In this document: positions 1-12,560 of the stretch, piece after piece
Numbering within the stretch: position 1 is the stretch's first letter
How the letters are laid out: each line of letters begins with the position of its first letter
DNA from: Planococcus citri
Taxonomy: Eukaryota; Arthropoda; Insecta; Hemiptera; Pseudococcidae
NCBI RefSeq assembly: GCF_950023065.1
Contig: NC_088681.1
Coordinates: forward strand, 3,100,001-3,164,000
DNA length: 64,000 bases
Reading direction: 5' to 3'
Notes under the pieces: model-generated
What the model saw: the letters and a program-made list of their open reading frames with translations, nothing else
Database searches by the model: none
Told to the model about the DNA's origin: nothing
Translations under genes and position numbers: made by a program

Positions 1-1274
1 CGGATTCTGCGCCAGGAGTGAAAAAATGTTGATTTTTCACTGCCTCAGAATGAATCTTGTGAAAGTAAAAAAAGCTATTTGCTCTTGTTTTCCACGCGTT
101 TGATGAAGTATATTTTCTCCCCCCTTCCCTCACCACCACCACCACTTTCTGATGCAGGGATCGTACACGTTTACTTTTTAGAAAATTACCAAAGTTACTT
201 GGAATTGTGGTTACTATTGAAGTCATTTTTTCAATTTTTTGGAATCCAGTTTTTCTGAAATCGCAGCTCTACTTCCTGAAGAAAAATAAAAAAATGGTTC
301 CAAATATCTCATTTTTTTTCAAAAAATACCCTCGAAGTCTCATATTTAGTCAGAAATTGTTCAAAATTGCCTAACGCGGAGAAAAAGTATCGTTTTTACG
401 ACCAATGAATGCCAAAAAATCTTGCCTTTGGCAAAAAGTAAAAACGGTTGCAAAATTTCGCTTTTTAGCGAAATATCTAACTGAAAAATATCCCCCCCCC
501 CGCTAAAAACTGAATGCTCAAAAGTTTGGATTTATTGCAAAAAATCACCAAAACGTAGGTACAGCTTTTTACCACAAAATTACATGATTTTTCAATTTTT
601 TTTACAAAAATTACGAAAAATATCACATTTTTTTTACCAATAATTGCGTAACAGTCTTCATTCTTGCTAAAATTATCAGTCCTTTTTTTTTGTTAAAGAA
701 AAATTCTAGCTTTTCAGCGAAATTGCGAAGCATAGGTTTCGCCTTTTTACCAAAAAAAATATCAGTTTTTGCCAATAACTTCTAAAAGGTCCTGCTTTTG
801 CAGAAATTATTTTGAAACCTTGCATTTTGCATGTTCGCTGCCAAAAGTCCTTGCTGAAATTATTGTTAAAAATCGCTAAAAATTGTAGGTTTTTTTTTTT
901 GCAAAAAACTCCAAAAAGACCCTCTTTTTGTTCTAATTCTAAGTTTCCCAAGAAATATCTAAAAAGTCCGTTCTGGCTTTTTTATCAGTAAGTTGCAAAA
1001 CAGTTCAAGTTTTTTAGCTTAGCAAAATTGGTGAAAAATCCCACATTTCTCCCGAGAATTCCAAAAGATCTCTTTTTTTTTTTTATCAAAAAGTTGCAAA
1101 ATATAGTTTAATTTTTCGACAAAAATTGTGAAAAACATCAATTTTTTGCCAATAATTTCTGAACAGTTTTGCTTATTTCTTATAGTATTGTATTGTATTG
1201 GTTTTTTTTTAGAAAAATTCTTGCTTCGCTGAAATTGCTACCAAGTTTCACTTTTTTTCTGCAACTTACGAGTA
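1..1274. repeat. degenerate AT-rich repeat tract, non-coding
   Basis: No gene is visible. From about 180 onward the sequence is an irregular succession of units of roughly 45-60 bp built from variants of 'gcaaaaattgc', poly-T and 'aaaagtc/tcttgc' words. The same style of decayed tandem repeat returns near 6.4, 8.0, 24.2-24.6, 26.3-26.7, 35.4-36.0 and 43.0 kb, so it is probably a dispersed, decayed minisatellite-like family. Short open frames here are by-products of low complexity. Confidence 0.5.
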
Positions 1275-3163
1275 TAGTCCGGCATATGACAATAGGAGTA
1301 ATTGCACCCCCCCCCCCCGCCAATCCTCCGGGACAACTTTTTTCTTAGAGGGGACATCCTAAGGAACATTTTAAAGCAAACTTGCCCAAAAAAAAGTTGG
1401 CCTTACTTACAAAATGGCGGCCATTTTGATCGACAGGTCAGCCGAAATGGCAGATTTTGCGTTTCAACATAGGACTTGCACGAAAATTTTCAAACTTTAC
1501 AAAGGTAGATCGAAAGATCATGCAAAAATTTATCACCTGTCAAAATTTCAAGTGCTAAAGTGCGTTTTTCGATTTTTGGTGAATTTTTAAAAATCGAATT
1601 TAGGCCAAAAATGTGGGAAAAAATCAAAATTTTACCAAATTGACCAAGAAAGCTGAAATTTGGGATGCACCCTATTTTCGACATGCCAAATCGATTGGAA
1701 ACGGTTTCAACCCGTTTTGAGCAGTTCTGGAGCCTCCAGCAGATTTTTGAAACTCGAAACTCCCACAAAATTCCATCAAATTGGAGCTGGAAAGCTAAAA
1801 TTTATTCTAAAAACTAATTTCAATACGGTACGAAGTACTGCAGATGAATTTCAAGTCGTATTGGAGCCTTCGGCGACATTTGAAAATTACTGGAGCCTCC
1901 AGTAGATTTTTGAAGCTTGAAATTTCCCCGAATATTTCATCAAGCTGAGGTGGAGAGTCGAAATTCATTCTGCAAACTAATTTCAATACGCTACGAAGTT
2001 GACTACTGGTGGATTTCAAGTCGTTTTGGAGCCTCCAGCGACTTTTTTGAAGATTACTGGAGCCTCCAGCAGATTTTTGAAAATTTGAATTTTCACAAAA
2101 TTTCATCAAATGGAAATGGAAAGCTGAAATTTACTCTAATTTTAACACCCTCTGAAGACGACTTCAGGTGGGTTCAAGTCATTTTAGAGCCTCCAGCGAC
2201 TTTTTCGAAAATTACTGGAGCCTCCAGTAGATTTTTGAAACTTGAAATTTCCCAAACATTAATTTATCAAATGGAGTTGGCAAGCTGAAATTTACTTCGC
2301 AGGCTACATGGTGGTTTCAAATGGTTTTGAAGCTTCCAGCTACTTTTAGGAAATTTTAATTTTCCAAAAAAACGTCATACAACCTTTCAAAAGATCGCTG
2401 GAGGCTCCAAAACGACTTGAAATCCACCAGTAGTCAACTTCGTAGCGTATTGAAATTAGTTTGCAGAATGAATTTCGACTCTCCACCACAGTTTGATGAA
2501 ATATTCGGGGAAATTTCAAGCTTCAAAAATCTACTGGAGGCTGCAGCACTTTTCAAATGTCGCCGAAGGCTCCAATACGACTTGAAATTCACCTGCAGTA
2601 CTTCGTACCGTATTTAAATTAGTTTTTATAATAAATTTTAGCTTTCCAACTCCAATTTGATGGAATTTTGTGGGAGTTTCGAGTTTCAAAAATCTGCTGG
2701 AGGCTCCAGAACTGCTCAAAACGGGTTGAAACTGTTTCCAATCGATTTGGCATGTCGAAAATAGGGTGTATCCCAAATTTCAGTTTTCTTGGTCAATTTG
2801 GTAAAACTTTGATTTTTTCCCACATTTTTGGCCTAAATTCGATTTTTAAAAATTCACCAAAAATCGAAAAACGCACTTTAGCACTTGAAATTTTGACAGG
2901 TGATAAATTTTTGCATGATCTTTCGATCTACCTTTGTAAAGTTTGAAAAATTTCGTGCAAGTCCTATGTTGAAACGCAAAATCTGCCATTTCGGCTGACC
3001 TGTCGATCAAAATGGCCGCCATTTTGTAAGTAAGGCCAACTTTTTTTTGGGCAAGTTTGCTTTAAAATGTTCCTTAGGATGTCCCCTCTAAGAAAAAAGT
3101 TGTCCCGGAGGATTGGCGGGGGGGGGGGGGGTGCAATTACTCCTATTGTCATATGCCGGACTA
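1275..3163. mobile_element. long inverted-repeat (foldback) element, family 1, copy A
   Basis: The two ends are inverted copies: TAGTCCGGCATATGACAATA at 1275 and its reverse complement ending at 3163. The arms run about 1275-2042 and 2395-3163, roughly 770 bp each and close to identical, around a loop of about 350 bp. Each arm carries a C-run or G-run next to 'CCTCCGGGACAAC', then an ATGGCGGCCATTTTG-like stretch, then several inverted 'CTGGAGGCTCCAG'-type blocks. No transposase frame is present, so it is non-autonomous. Mirror-image small open frames in the two arms are artefacts of the palindrome. The same termini recur at 18218-21073 and 39716-42786. A transcript through it would form an extended hairpin. 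Confidence 0.85.
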
Positions 3164-6100
3164 TTACTCAGAAGTGTCGATCTTCTGCCAAAAATTGTTG
3201 AAATCCAAGTATGTTTTTTTTCCCTGGAAAAAGCGTTTTTTCGCCATTGTGCGAAAGGGAGATGGAATGGGGGGAATTTTTTGGGGTCCAACATTTTTTC
3301 AAAGTGAGGTTACCTGACAATGTCTTATTAAAATTTCAAAAATCCGAGGAGTGAAGGCATTTTACCTGGGAATACCCAATCGTGGAATTTTTTTGAAAAA
3401 ATTTGATCTCAAAAGTACGACTTGAAAAATTCCAGTGCAAAGTTGCCCCCAAAATGTAATTCCAATTTGTGTAATTTTCATTTACCTGTCCCATTGATTT
3501 TTATAGCCACATCACAAAATATTCTCCCAGATTTATAAACTGCGTAAAAAAAAATACCTCGTAATGTCTCATTCATCACATACTTATATCAAATACTTGG
3601 CCAAATAATCATTCGCAGGTGAAAAAGCAGTTTTCGCCTGATATTGTGTATGTAAATGTATACGTAATACGAATACCTCTGTATATACCTACCTATAGCC
3701 TATTTCGATATCCGCGAGATGGCGACGACGAGGTGAAAACATGGCACGATGAGAATGCGACTTTCGCCGCGGTCTCGGATTAAATGTGCCGTCGAATTTT
3801 CGAATTTCGATAGCTTAGCAAACATATAGTTGAATAGACTACTTAAGCTTTACTCTCGAGAGACTTTTCATCGGTTCGCGGACCGCACCACCCATCCATG
3901 TACGTTTGCGGAACGCGAGCGTATTTTTGATACCCTTTTAGTCTCGTATTATGCTTAGAAAAACGTTCTATGTATGTGTTTGTGTAGATACATAGATGTG
4001 TATAGAGAGATACTAGTATAGGCTTATACGTATCGTATACTATACTCATATTATACTCGTACCTGTGTACATTGATACAGAATGTTACTAATCAACGATG
4101 CGTTGTCGTATATATTTTGCTTTATTTCTGCACGATATGTTCGCGTCCTTTTATGAAAAGCAAGAAGCAGGGATCACGATCATGGTGTGATGTGTCGACA
4201 CAACAATAATAGGCTTAGATTTTAATCTAAAAAACAACACGCCGTCGTCGCTCGTCGAGAATTGTACATGTTTATTTATACGTAAATGTGTGTATAGATA
4301 GTTTCATCGACAGCCGACGTGTTGGGAAAGTTCTTTGATTGAAAATTATTTCAGTACGCGACGTTTTTATCGTCATTAATATGGCATTCAGTACGGTATT
4401 GTACGGTTTGTTTTCGCCATTCGGTTGCCGAGTCGCACAAATCCTAAATCAACGTTTCGAGTATTTAAAATACCCATTCCGGATTCCCCGAACGCTAATA
4501 CTTCTTAATTTGAGCGTCGATTTAGAAAAACTGATACGATTCCGAGTTCAGAGTCGGCGTCGGAGTCGTCGAGAAGTTGGCTAACAATTAAGTACGGTTC
4601 ACGTACGTATATATTTTACCATCTCCAAATCGCCCATTCGAGACTTAACGCGTTTGTAATTAACGAAAGGTGAACGGTTTGTTTTTTACGACAATTACAT
4701 CGTATAAGGGTAATTTTTCGCCCGGCGTACTCGTAAATATAGGTACGCGTAGATGGAAAGCTACATACTCGTAGGTAGGTACCTTATGTGAACGTAAGGC
4801 TATTAAAACGAACTGGCTCATATAGACGAGTACATGTACACCGATCGTGGTGATAACGATAAAAAGACTACCTAAAAACCAAATCCAACAAGTTGTTAGC
4901 CATCAAACGTGTATCTATTTTGCCCCCGCATTCGCCCCGTCCACAGTATCTCTTTATATTCGGGTTTAAATATTACTAAAACGAGGTAATTACACGCATC
5001 ACGAGTTGAAATGAATGAAAGAGAACGAAAATCTCTGCGCGAGTATTCACGCAAGTAGGTACCTGCTCTACCTATCTCATCCGCGACCAAGACTTCACGC
5101 TTACGTAAGCAACATAAAAGCTCGCGGACGAAGCTTCCAAACAAACCGAACTATGCTTACAGTACAGATATCTACAATGTATACTAAATACTCGCACTGG
5201 GTATTTAAAATGGTATCTCGAGGCGTGGATTTTATCATCGTTGGAAAAAAATCCCTAAAAAAAAAAGAACAGCTACCTGTACTCGTACAATAGCAAATTT
5301 TAAACGTACCTAGGGTTACCAAGTTGCCCAAAAAATACACCGTTAAATAAGCTCTGCATCTGTCGACTCGATGTATTCTTTGTAATATTGTAACATCGTC
5401 AACTACTCATAGCTTAGGTATTCAACGTAGATATATTTGTACGTACATTGTACAAGATTTAAGACGAAATCATCCCAGCAACGAAAAAATGTCGTTCAAC
5501 AAGGAACAGCTTTAAACGAAATTTTAAAAATTTTGACATTTTTGCTACGCTTTTCTACCCCCCTGCACCGATCCGTGAGATACTCTCGTTCATTCGATAT
5601 TGACAGCTTTCCTATCCATATAAGTCGTATGCTTTATGAAAACCTTGGCGCCATCGCCATCGCGATCGTCGTTTTTCTTTTTCGTATTACGTAATACCTT
5701 TTCATTTGTAATTCTATTTCATATCTGTCCTTCGTGTATAAGTATTCATCCTCTATACCCATTGGTGGAAAATTTGCTCTCTGAAAATAATTTTTATCGC
5801 GTCGATAAAGAATTGGTTTTAGTGACGCAAAAAAAAAGAAGAAAAAGAAACGATATTTTTGATATTTTATTTTCGCGTTTTTCATCCCTTCAGTAGATAT
5901 ATATACTTACTTAGGTGACGAGAAGGTTGCAGTGAAAATTTTTTAACGAGTTGACGCAAAGTTCTATAACAATTTTTAAATATTTAATTACCGCCTGTGG
6001 GTTTCATTTACGAGTAGGTACTTTTTTGTATTGTAAGGTAGTTCTCCACGATGACTTGGATCCATCCGAGAGAGAGGGAGGTAATATTGAAATTAATTCT

Positions 6101-6391
6101 TGTCGCGATATTTTTACGAGTGAAAGTCGAGCGAATAACAAGAAATGAGCGAGCTGCGATGCTTTTTTGGCCGAATTTCGTATCGTTATTTTGACTTTTT
6201 TTTTCAAGCTGCTGAAAGAGAAGATAGATTGAAATATTTGCAAGGGGGAGAGGAGGGTGTGATTTTTGATTTTATCGCAAATTTTGAGACATCGTATTCA
6301 AAAATAACCAAAAAAGTTCGAAAAATCAACCGAAAGGTTACGAAAAAAACAGGCAGCACCTTTAAATGCAGAAAAAAATTGCCGAAAAAAT
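3164..6391. other. non-coding, apparently unique sequence
   Basis: No convincing coding region. The first part (3164-3540) is repeat-like; from about 3540 to 6000 the sequence is less repetitive, with frequent TACGTA, ACTCGTA and GTAGGTACCTA words and a few CpG-containing patches (for example 3700-3790, which contains 'CGAGATGGCGACGACGAGG'). Open frames here are short, lack recognisable motifs and overlap each other on both strands. It could be intronic or intergenic host DNA. Confidence 0.4.
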
Positions 6392-6707
6392 CCGAACTTT
6401 TGATTTTGAATTAGACTAATAAAAAACCGAGGTTTTTTTGACAGTTACAAAGTGAACATTTTCGCTACTCCTGCCGAAAAAAGCGAGACTTCTGACTATA
6501 ATTTCTGTAAAATAAAGGCCTTTTTTAAGGAATTTCTGGCAAAAAAGTGACTCTCCAGAACAATTTTTGGAAAAGAGTGAGACTTCTCAGAATTTTCGGC
6601 CAAAAAAACAATTTTAGCAAAATATTGACAAAATAAGAGACTTTTCGCTATTTTTGGCAGACGGTACACGAAATTTTTTTCTTCCAAAAAAACACTTGCA
6701 TGAGTAC
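6392..6707. repeat. dispersed direct repeat, copy 1
   Basis: This stretch of about 315 bp is closely similar, in the same orientation, to 7919-8239. Both begin with a 'GAAC/AAACTTTTGATTT' word, share several 'aatttctggcaaaaa' and 'gagact' blocks in the same order, and end in 'cacgaaattttttt...gagtac'. The pair brackets the 15-bp minisatellite between them. Confidence 0.7.
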
Positions 6708-7116
6708 CTTGTAGTTTCCCTCAATTTCCCCTACCTTTTTTTTTTTTTTTTACGAGAAACTCGGTTTTGAAAAAGAGAAGCAAGAAATGCATATCAAAAA
6801 TTTTTATTTTTCATTTGTGAAGCGATTTTTTTAGTCTTGGAATTTTCAGATTTAGGTAAATAATGGTTTTTATTTGGAAAATTAATTTTGGAAAAAGGAA
6901 AGAAAAGAGAGCTGAATGACGCGGGGGCAAGAACTGTGGCGCACAGCGACAATATGAGCCTCTGGTAAAAAAAATTACGGCCTTAAATTGAGGTTGGTAA
7001 TGAGTTGTTTGAAAGAAAACATTTTCCATAAGTTTGCACCTACGAAGATGTTTTCCCCTCCCAATAAAATGACAATTTCGTTTCGAAAAAAGATTATTTA
7101 TGTTAAAAAGTTTATT
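6708..7116. other. non-coding spacer between direct repeat and minisatellite
   Basis: AT-rich sequence with poly-T and poly-A runs. Nothing coding or structural was recognised. Confidence 0.4.
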
Positions 7117-7868
7117 TCATTTTCGAAGTTTTCGTTCTCGAAGTTTTTATTTCTTTGAAATTTTCACTACTGAAGTTTTCATTTTCGAAGTTATCATTTA
7201 TTCAAGTTTTTACTTTTGAAGTTTTCATTTTCAAAGTTTTCGTTCTCGAAGTTCTCATTTTCAAAGTTTTCATTTATTGAAGTTTTCACTTTTGAGGTTT
7301 TCATTTTTGAAGTTTTCATTTTCAAAGTTTTCATTGTCAAATTTTTCGTTTTCAAAGTTTCCATTTTCAAAGTTCTCATTTTCGAAGTTTTCATTTTCAA
7401 TGTTTTCGTTTTCAAAGTTTCCAATTTCGAAGTTCTCATTTTTGAAATTTTCATTTTCGAAGTTTTCATTTTCAATGTTTTCATTTTCAAAGTTTTCATT
7501 TTCAAAGTTTTCATTTTCAAAGTTTTCATTTTCAAAGTTTTCATTTTCAAAGTTCTCATTTTCGAAGTTTTCATTTTCAAAGTTTTCATTTTCAAAGTTC
7601 TCATTTTTGAAGTTTTCATTTTCAAAGTTTTCATTTTCAAAGTTCTCATTTTTGAAGTTTTCATTTTTCAAAGTTTTCATTTTCAAATTTTTCGTTTTCA
7701 GAGATTCCATTTTCGAAGATCTCATTTTTGAAGTTTTCATTTTCAAAGTTGTCATTTTCAAATTTTTTGTTTTCAAAGTTTTCATTTTCGAAGTTTTCAT
7801 TTTCAAAGTTTTCATTTTCAAAGTTTTCATTTTTTGAAGTTCTCATTTTTGAAATTTTCATTTTCGAA
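7117..7868. repeat. 15-bp minisatellite, about 50 units
   Basis: A tandem array with unit 'AAGTTTTCATTTTCA' and variants (cgaag, ttgaag, tctca). The period of 15 is a multiple of three and few unit variants contain stop codons, so several frames stay open on both strands for 150-186 codons; they would encode five-residue repeats such as KVFIF, FSFSK, MKTLK or FENEN. These are compositional artefacts and not supported as genes. The array is bracketed by the direct repeats at 6392-6707 and 7919-8239. Confidence 0.9.
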
Positions 7869-7918
7869 AGTTGAGATCTAGAATAAATTTTTTGTGCAAA
7901 TAATGTTAGGAGAAAAGT

Positions 7919-8239
7919 TCGAAACTTTTGATTTATAATTAAAATTAAAATAATAAAAAACAGAGATTTTTTGGCAGTTATAGAATGTGAACATTCTTAC
8001 TACTTCTGTCGAGAAGCAAAATTTCTGACAATTTCAATATAATAAAGACTTTTTAAAAGCAATTTCTGGCAAAAATGTAATCCTCCAGGACAATTTTTGG
8101 GAAATAGTGAGACTTTATCAGAATTTTTGGCCAATAAAACACAATTGTTGTAACTTTCGACAAAAAAGAGACTTTTTGCCACTTTTCGCAAACCGTACAC
8201 GAAATTTTTTTTCTCCCAAAAATACACCTACACGAGTAC
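7919..8239. repeat. dispersed direct repeat, copy 2
   Basis: Partner of 6392-6707 in the same orientation, with the same block order and the same ending (a CGAAATTTTTTT stretch followed by GAGTAC). Its position just beyond the minisatellite suggests that either a segment was duplicated or the array grew within a duplicated repeat. Confidence 0.7.
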
Positions 8240-11200
8240 TATTTTTGGAGATTTTTTCAAATTTTTCCTTCAGTTGGTTCATCTTTATAAGAACTCTGAA
8301 ACTCTCAAGAATGTGTTTTTTGGGTCATGGCATCGCCAAAAAAGCGTTACTGTAGTTCTGAAATTTTGCATGCAGGCCTCCAAAAACAGCATAAAAAGAA
8401 AAAACTTCTTGAAAACCCACCTCCTACCCGAATTTTCTGAACACGAATATGAACTTGGATTTACAGCTGAACACCCCTAAGGGCAAGTTGAGAAAATAGA
8501 ATTTTTTCAAAAATGCGCCATTTTAAAAAATTCTGCAAAAATTGAAAAAAGTCAACCTTATAGCAGCTGAAAATTTGGTTCTGAGGTGCTGGAAACATGC
8601 TTGTTCAGTGAGCCAAATTCCAATTCAGTCGAAGTTGACGGGCTGGAAATGTTCTGTGACGAGGTCATTTTGATCTTCGAGTCAGTTTACACCCCCCCCC
8701 TTCCCTCCTCACCAAAAAACAAAAGGATTGAGATAACACTCCAATTTTGATTTTTTGCACATTGGCTACTTTCATCGTTATCATTTTTTTCGTCTTCCTC
8801 GAACACAAACGTACAACATCAACCGAAAATAAAATTGCCAAAAAGATTCCTATCTACGCATCAAACAAAGCTCGCCAAATTTGCTGGGCCATCTATGTAG
8901 TAAACGCCAAACTGACCTTAAACGAGGCAACAATGGTTAAAAAGTTTATCTCGAAGTGGCGGCGATACAAAAACAAACGAGAAGGACAAGGGCTAGCGAA
9001 GAAATACAGGTTAGAACTAGGAAACAAAATGTGTACGTAACTACCTATGTTTCGTTAACTAAAGAGAAGAAAGGTTAGCCTGCTACAGTACGCTACGTAC
9101 ATTTAAACAAATACCAACTAATTAAAAAGGTTGTTTGCGTTTCGTGTACAGCAAAGGCAAGCAGTCAGTCGAAGAACGCGAGAAAATTTCAAACTTCAAT
9201 AATAGCTACCCCTAAACCTATGTAGAGTCGTTTCAGTGTGAAGTATTCGGATTCGTTTCACGCGCCACGCCACGCCGCATTCTGATTCGTATGCTAAAAA
9301 TTTCATACTTATAAGCAATAATACATACGTACATATGGTAATAAATTAACGAGTTGCAGATGTTATATTGGCGTAGGTATACATATATACAAGAAGCAAA
9401 CCATCTCGAGCAATCGTCAAATATGAGAAAATAGTGATAAGAGATAGACAGTGCAAAAAGGACACCCAACAAGGGTAAAGAATTTTTTTACCAATTTAAA
9501 ATACACAATGATTCCCATTGCTGGCTGAAACGTACCTAATGCAGCCAGCAAAAGGTATCGGTACTTTTTGCGCTTCTTTTATAATACGTCCTATTATACG
9601 TACGTTCTTGCATACAATGGAGAAGTTAAAAACGCGAAACATGTATGGTATTTGTAACGAGAAAACGTTATACACGCTGAAAGCTACGATTGACATACTT
9701 TTTCATTAGAATGGCCGGCAAAATGATAATATCAGTTATTTCCTCATGTCTTAGATATCTTTTTATTAGTTACGAATAAGAAAACGAAGAAGAAGAAGAA
9801 GAATAAAAAAAAACTCATCGTGTTCGTCGTCATTCGCCAACTAGTGGTACATATTGTGTACAATGTGCACGAAATTACAACTTTTTCGACAATTTTTTCC
9901 TCTTCATTGAACATAATAAAGGACAAGGATCTTGTCGAGTATAGGGATAAGTGGAAAAAACCGCACAGACGAATACTCCGAATAACGATGCGATATTATT
10001 CGCAAAATACGTACACACAAATGCGACAATATTATAAATATACAGATTTGTCTACGTTGAACAAGTAGTTTTATAAAGTTTAAATTAATCGTTTGATGTA
10101 AAATAAACACCCGCTAACTATCGAGTTAGGATGTTTATGTTTATTTAAGATTAAATTAGAAAAATTTTCCAATTATTTTTACTCGTACTTTCGAAAGCAA
10201 TTAAAAAAGTTTCGCCGAAGGAAAGTTACGTGGTACTTCTAGACCTATCACTCGAACGCCAAGTCGTAATCGCGTATTTACGGCAAACCAGTTAGGCAAT
10301 TTATTCGACACGTTGCTGGAGCCCGAACGCGACCGTGTTGTTCCCACGTAGTCCTCGTGGCGACTCGCACCACGACGCGCTCTTCCACAACAGCCTTGAC
10401 AAACCAATCAGTTAAACAATGAATTCAACGTACTCTAGCACGTTCCCCTTTCTAACCCCGTCATCGCATCACTCTCACACTCCTGTACTGTAATTATTTG
10501 GTGATTTTAAGGGAAAAGATTTTTTATTAATGAACTGATTTGAATTGATAGAACTCGTATTTCATAAAAAATTTTAAAAATCACCCAAAATGTTATTTTT
10601 TGGGATTTTTTGAATTTTTATAAATTTTCATAAATGAATTCTAGATTTTGACGTTTTGGTTTGAGGGTTTTGAGGATATGCTCTTTCAATCTAGCTTCGG
10701 CGAGAAGCTTCCCTTGTAAGATTTCACCAAACGAAGGAACTATTTTTTTCGCTTTCGTATCGTTTCTCGAGGTTTTTTTTTTACGAAATTCCTGCGGCTA
10801 TAGATTACATTTAATTTACTCTTCTACGGTAGCAGATTCCATCATTCCTGCACAGTCTCGGTCTAGCTCCTTCCACTCGTTTCTGCTCAACCTCACAATG
10901 ACTTTTTTTTTTCTGTGGCGATCACGCGAATTAAATAGCGAAAAACGTAACACGAATATAAATGCGGCGGGCGCTTTACGTGGGAAATGAAAAATAGCCT
11001 GTTTTTAATTTCTTCCACGGTCAACCTACTTGAAAAAAAAGAGTACCCAGAGAAGAATGAACATGCAGTGATAAAGGCATTCTTGCTCTTTACGTTGAAG
11101 CTCTTGGTTCGTTCAAATTAAAGAAAAACAATTTTTTAATAGAAAGTTTTTAATCAAAAACCGCCAACGAAATATCCACTTTCACGTAAGATGATGGAAG

Positions 11201-11330
11201 AGTTGCACATTCATTTTTTTTTTCATTTATTTATTTTTTAGCAGCAGTGTTCAGCGGTATACCTACGTTTTTCGGACGAGGATAGGTAGTTTCATCGTGA
11301 ATGAAGTATTCGAAATTATTGGTCCTTGTT
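8240..11330. other. non-coding sequence
   Basis: No supported gene. A frame at about 8750-9040 has a hydrophobic start and a basic end but no ATG start and no recognised motif. The stretch 9050-10560 is less repetitive with many TACGTA-type words. A short GC-richer patch at about 10230-10420 has an open frame on the minus strand without recognisable domains. Confidence 0.35.
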
Positions 11331-12560
11331 ATTCTTCTTTGTAAATAATTTGTAAACGAAGGGCAACTTCGCTCGACGAGTCATTAATCATCGGTGATTA
11401 ATTCATTAACGAATGATTTTTCATCTCTGGATAAATCATGTTCACTGACGATTCGTCAGTGATAAATCATTTTCTAGTCTTGATAATGGATGCGAAGAAG
11501 TACATAAAATTTCTCAGTCGTTCTCGAATGACTTTTCTCCTCTGAGCAAATCGTTCGCGAACGAATCATTCACAATTATAATTGATAGACCAAAGAATGC
11601 ATTGTTTTGTCTTGCTGAGTAATTATTATTTGATATTTGGTTTCCAAATGATTCAGCCGTTCTCGAATGATTCATCATTTCTGAGAGCAAATCGTTCGCT
11701 GACGAATCATCTCCAATCTTTGCTGCTAGATTTATAATGCCAAGTTCCAATTTCAAGTAGGTAGTAAGATCTTTCAACTAGTCTAGTCTGATTTATTGAT
11801 GATTTATTCGCGAACGAATTTTTCATTTTTGAGTGAATCGTTCATGAACGATTTTTATTGATTGACTTTGAAAAGAGAAATTTCGTGGACTCGATTTCGT
11901 ACTGATTCAATCGTTCGTTTTCGAATGATTCATCAATTCTGAGCTAATCGTTCGTGAACGAATCATTCAGTTCAGTTCCTGCTGATAGGATAAAAATTAA
12001 AAACTGTCAAGTTTCGTCATCCTTGTCTGATTTGAATTTTTAGTGATTCATTCGTTCATCCAACGATCTCATTCATGTGAGCTGTGAGCGAATTGTTCGC
12101 GAACGAATCATTTAGTTCAGTTCCTGCTGATAGGATGAAACTTGAAAGCTGTCAAAGATTCGTCATGCCCATCAGACTTGAATTTTTCAGTGATTCATTC
12201 GTTCGCGAACGATTTCACTCTTTTGAGCAAATCGTTCGCGAACGAATCAGTCAGTTCAGTTCGGTTCTTTCTGATAAGATGAGAATTTAAAACTGCCAAT
12301 GTTTCGTCATGCCCATCTGATTCAAATTTTTAGAGATTCATTCGTTCGCGAACGATTTCACTCCTTTGAACAAATCGTTCGCGAACGAATTAAATCGCTT
12401 TGACCATGGGATTGGTCTTAAAATCTGCAAGTTTAGTCGTGTCATCTCGGTTCTAAACGATATATGGCTCAACTTGACGTGACGATTATTTTTAACAAAT
12501 CGTTCATTAACAAGAAGATCTGTTTTCAAAACGAATTCTAAAGAAGAACCATTACGAATA
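11331..12560. repeat. tandem array of about 142-bp units with TTCGCGAA palindromes
   Basis: Related units recur at about 11957, 12098 and 12241, a spacing of about 142 bp. Each contains 'GTTCAGTTC' followed by a '(T/C)CTGATA(G/A)GATGA'-like stretch, and one or two copies of the palindrome TCGTTCGCGAACGA. More diverged units extend left to about 11340. The palindrome links this array to the adjoining 34-bp satellite, so the two probably share an origin. Open frames here are by-products. Confidence 0.75.

Noticed and set aside
1490..2946. Identical 92-codon frames on opposite strands (1490-1768 and 2668-2946)
   Set aside because: They lie in the two arms of a palindromic element, so one is simply the mirror of the other; no protein motif.
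7194..7861. Long overlapping frames of 150-186 codons on both strands (MKTLK, FENEN, FSFSK repeats)
   Set aside because: They are the unavoidable translation of a 15-bp repeat whose units rarely contain stops; they appear in several frames at once and have no non-repeat sequence.
8747..9040. 97-codon frame with a hydrophobic N-terminus
   Set aside because: Starts at a non-ATG codon, with poly-T-derived hydrophobicity and no recognised family.
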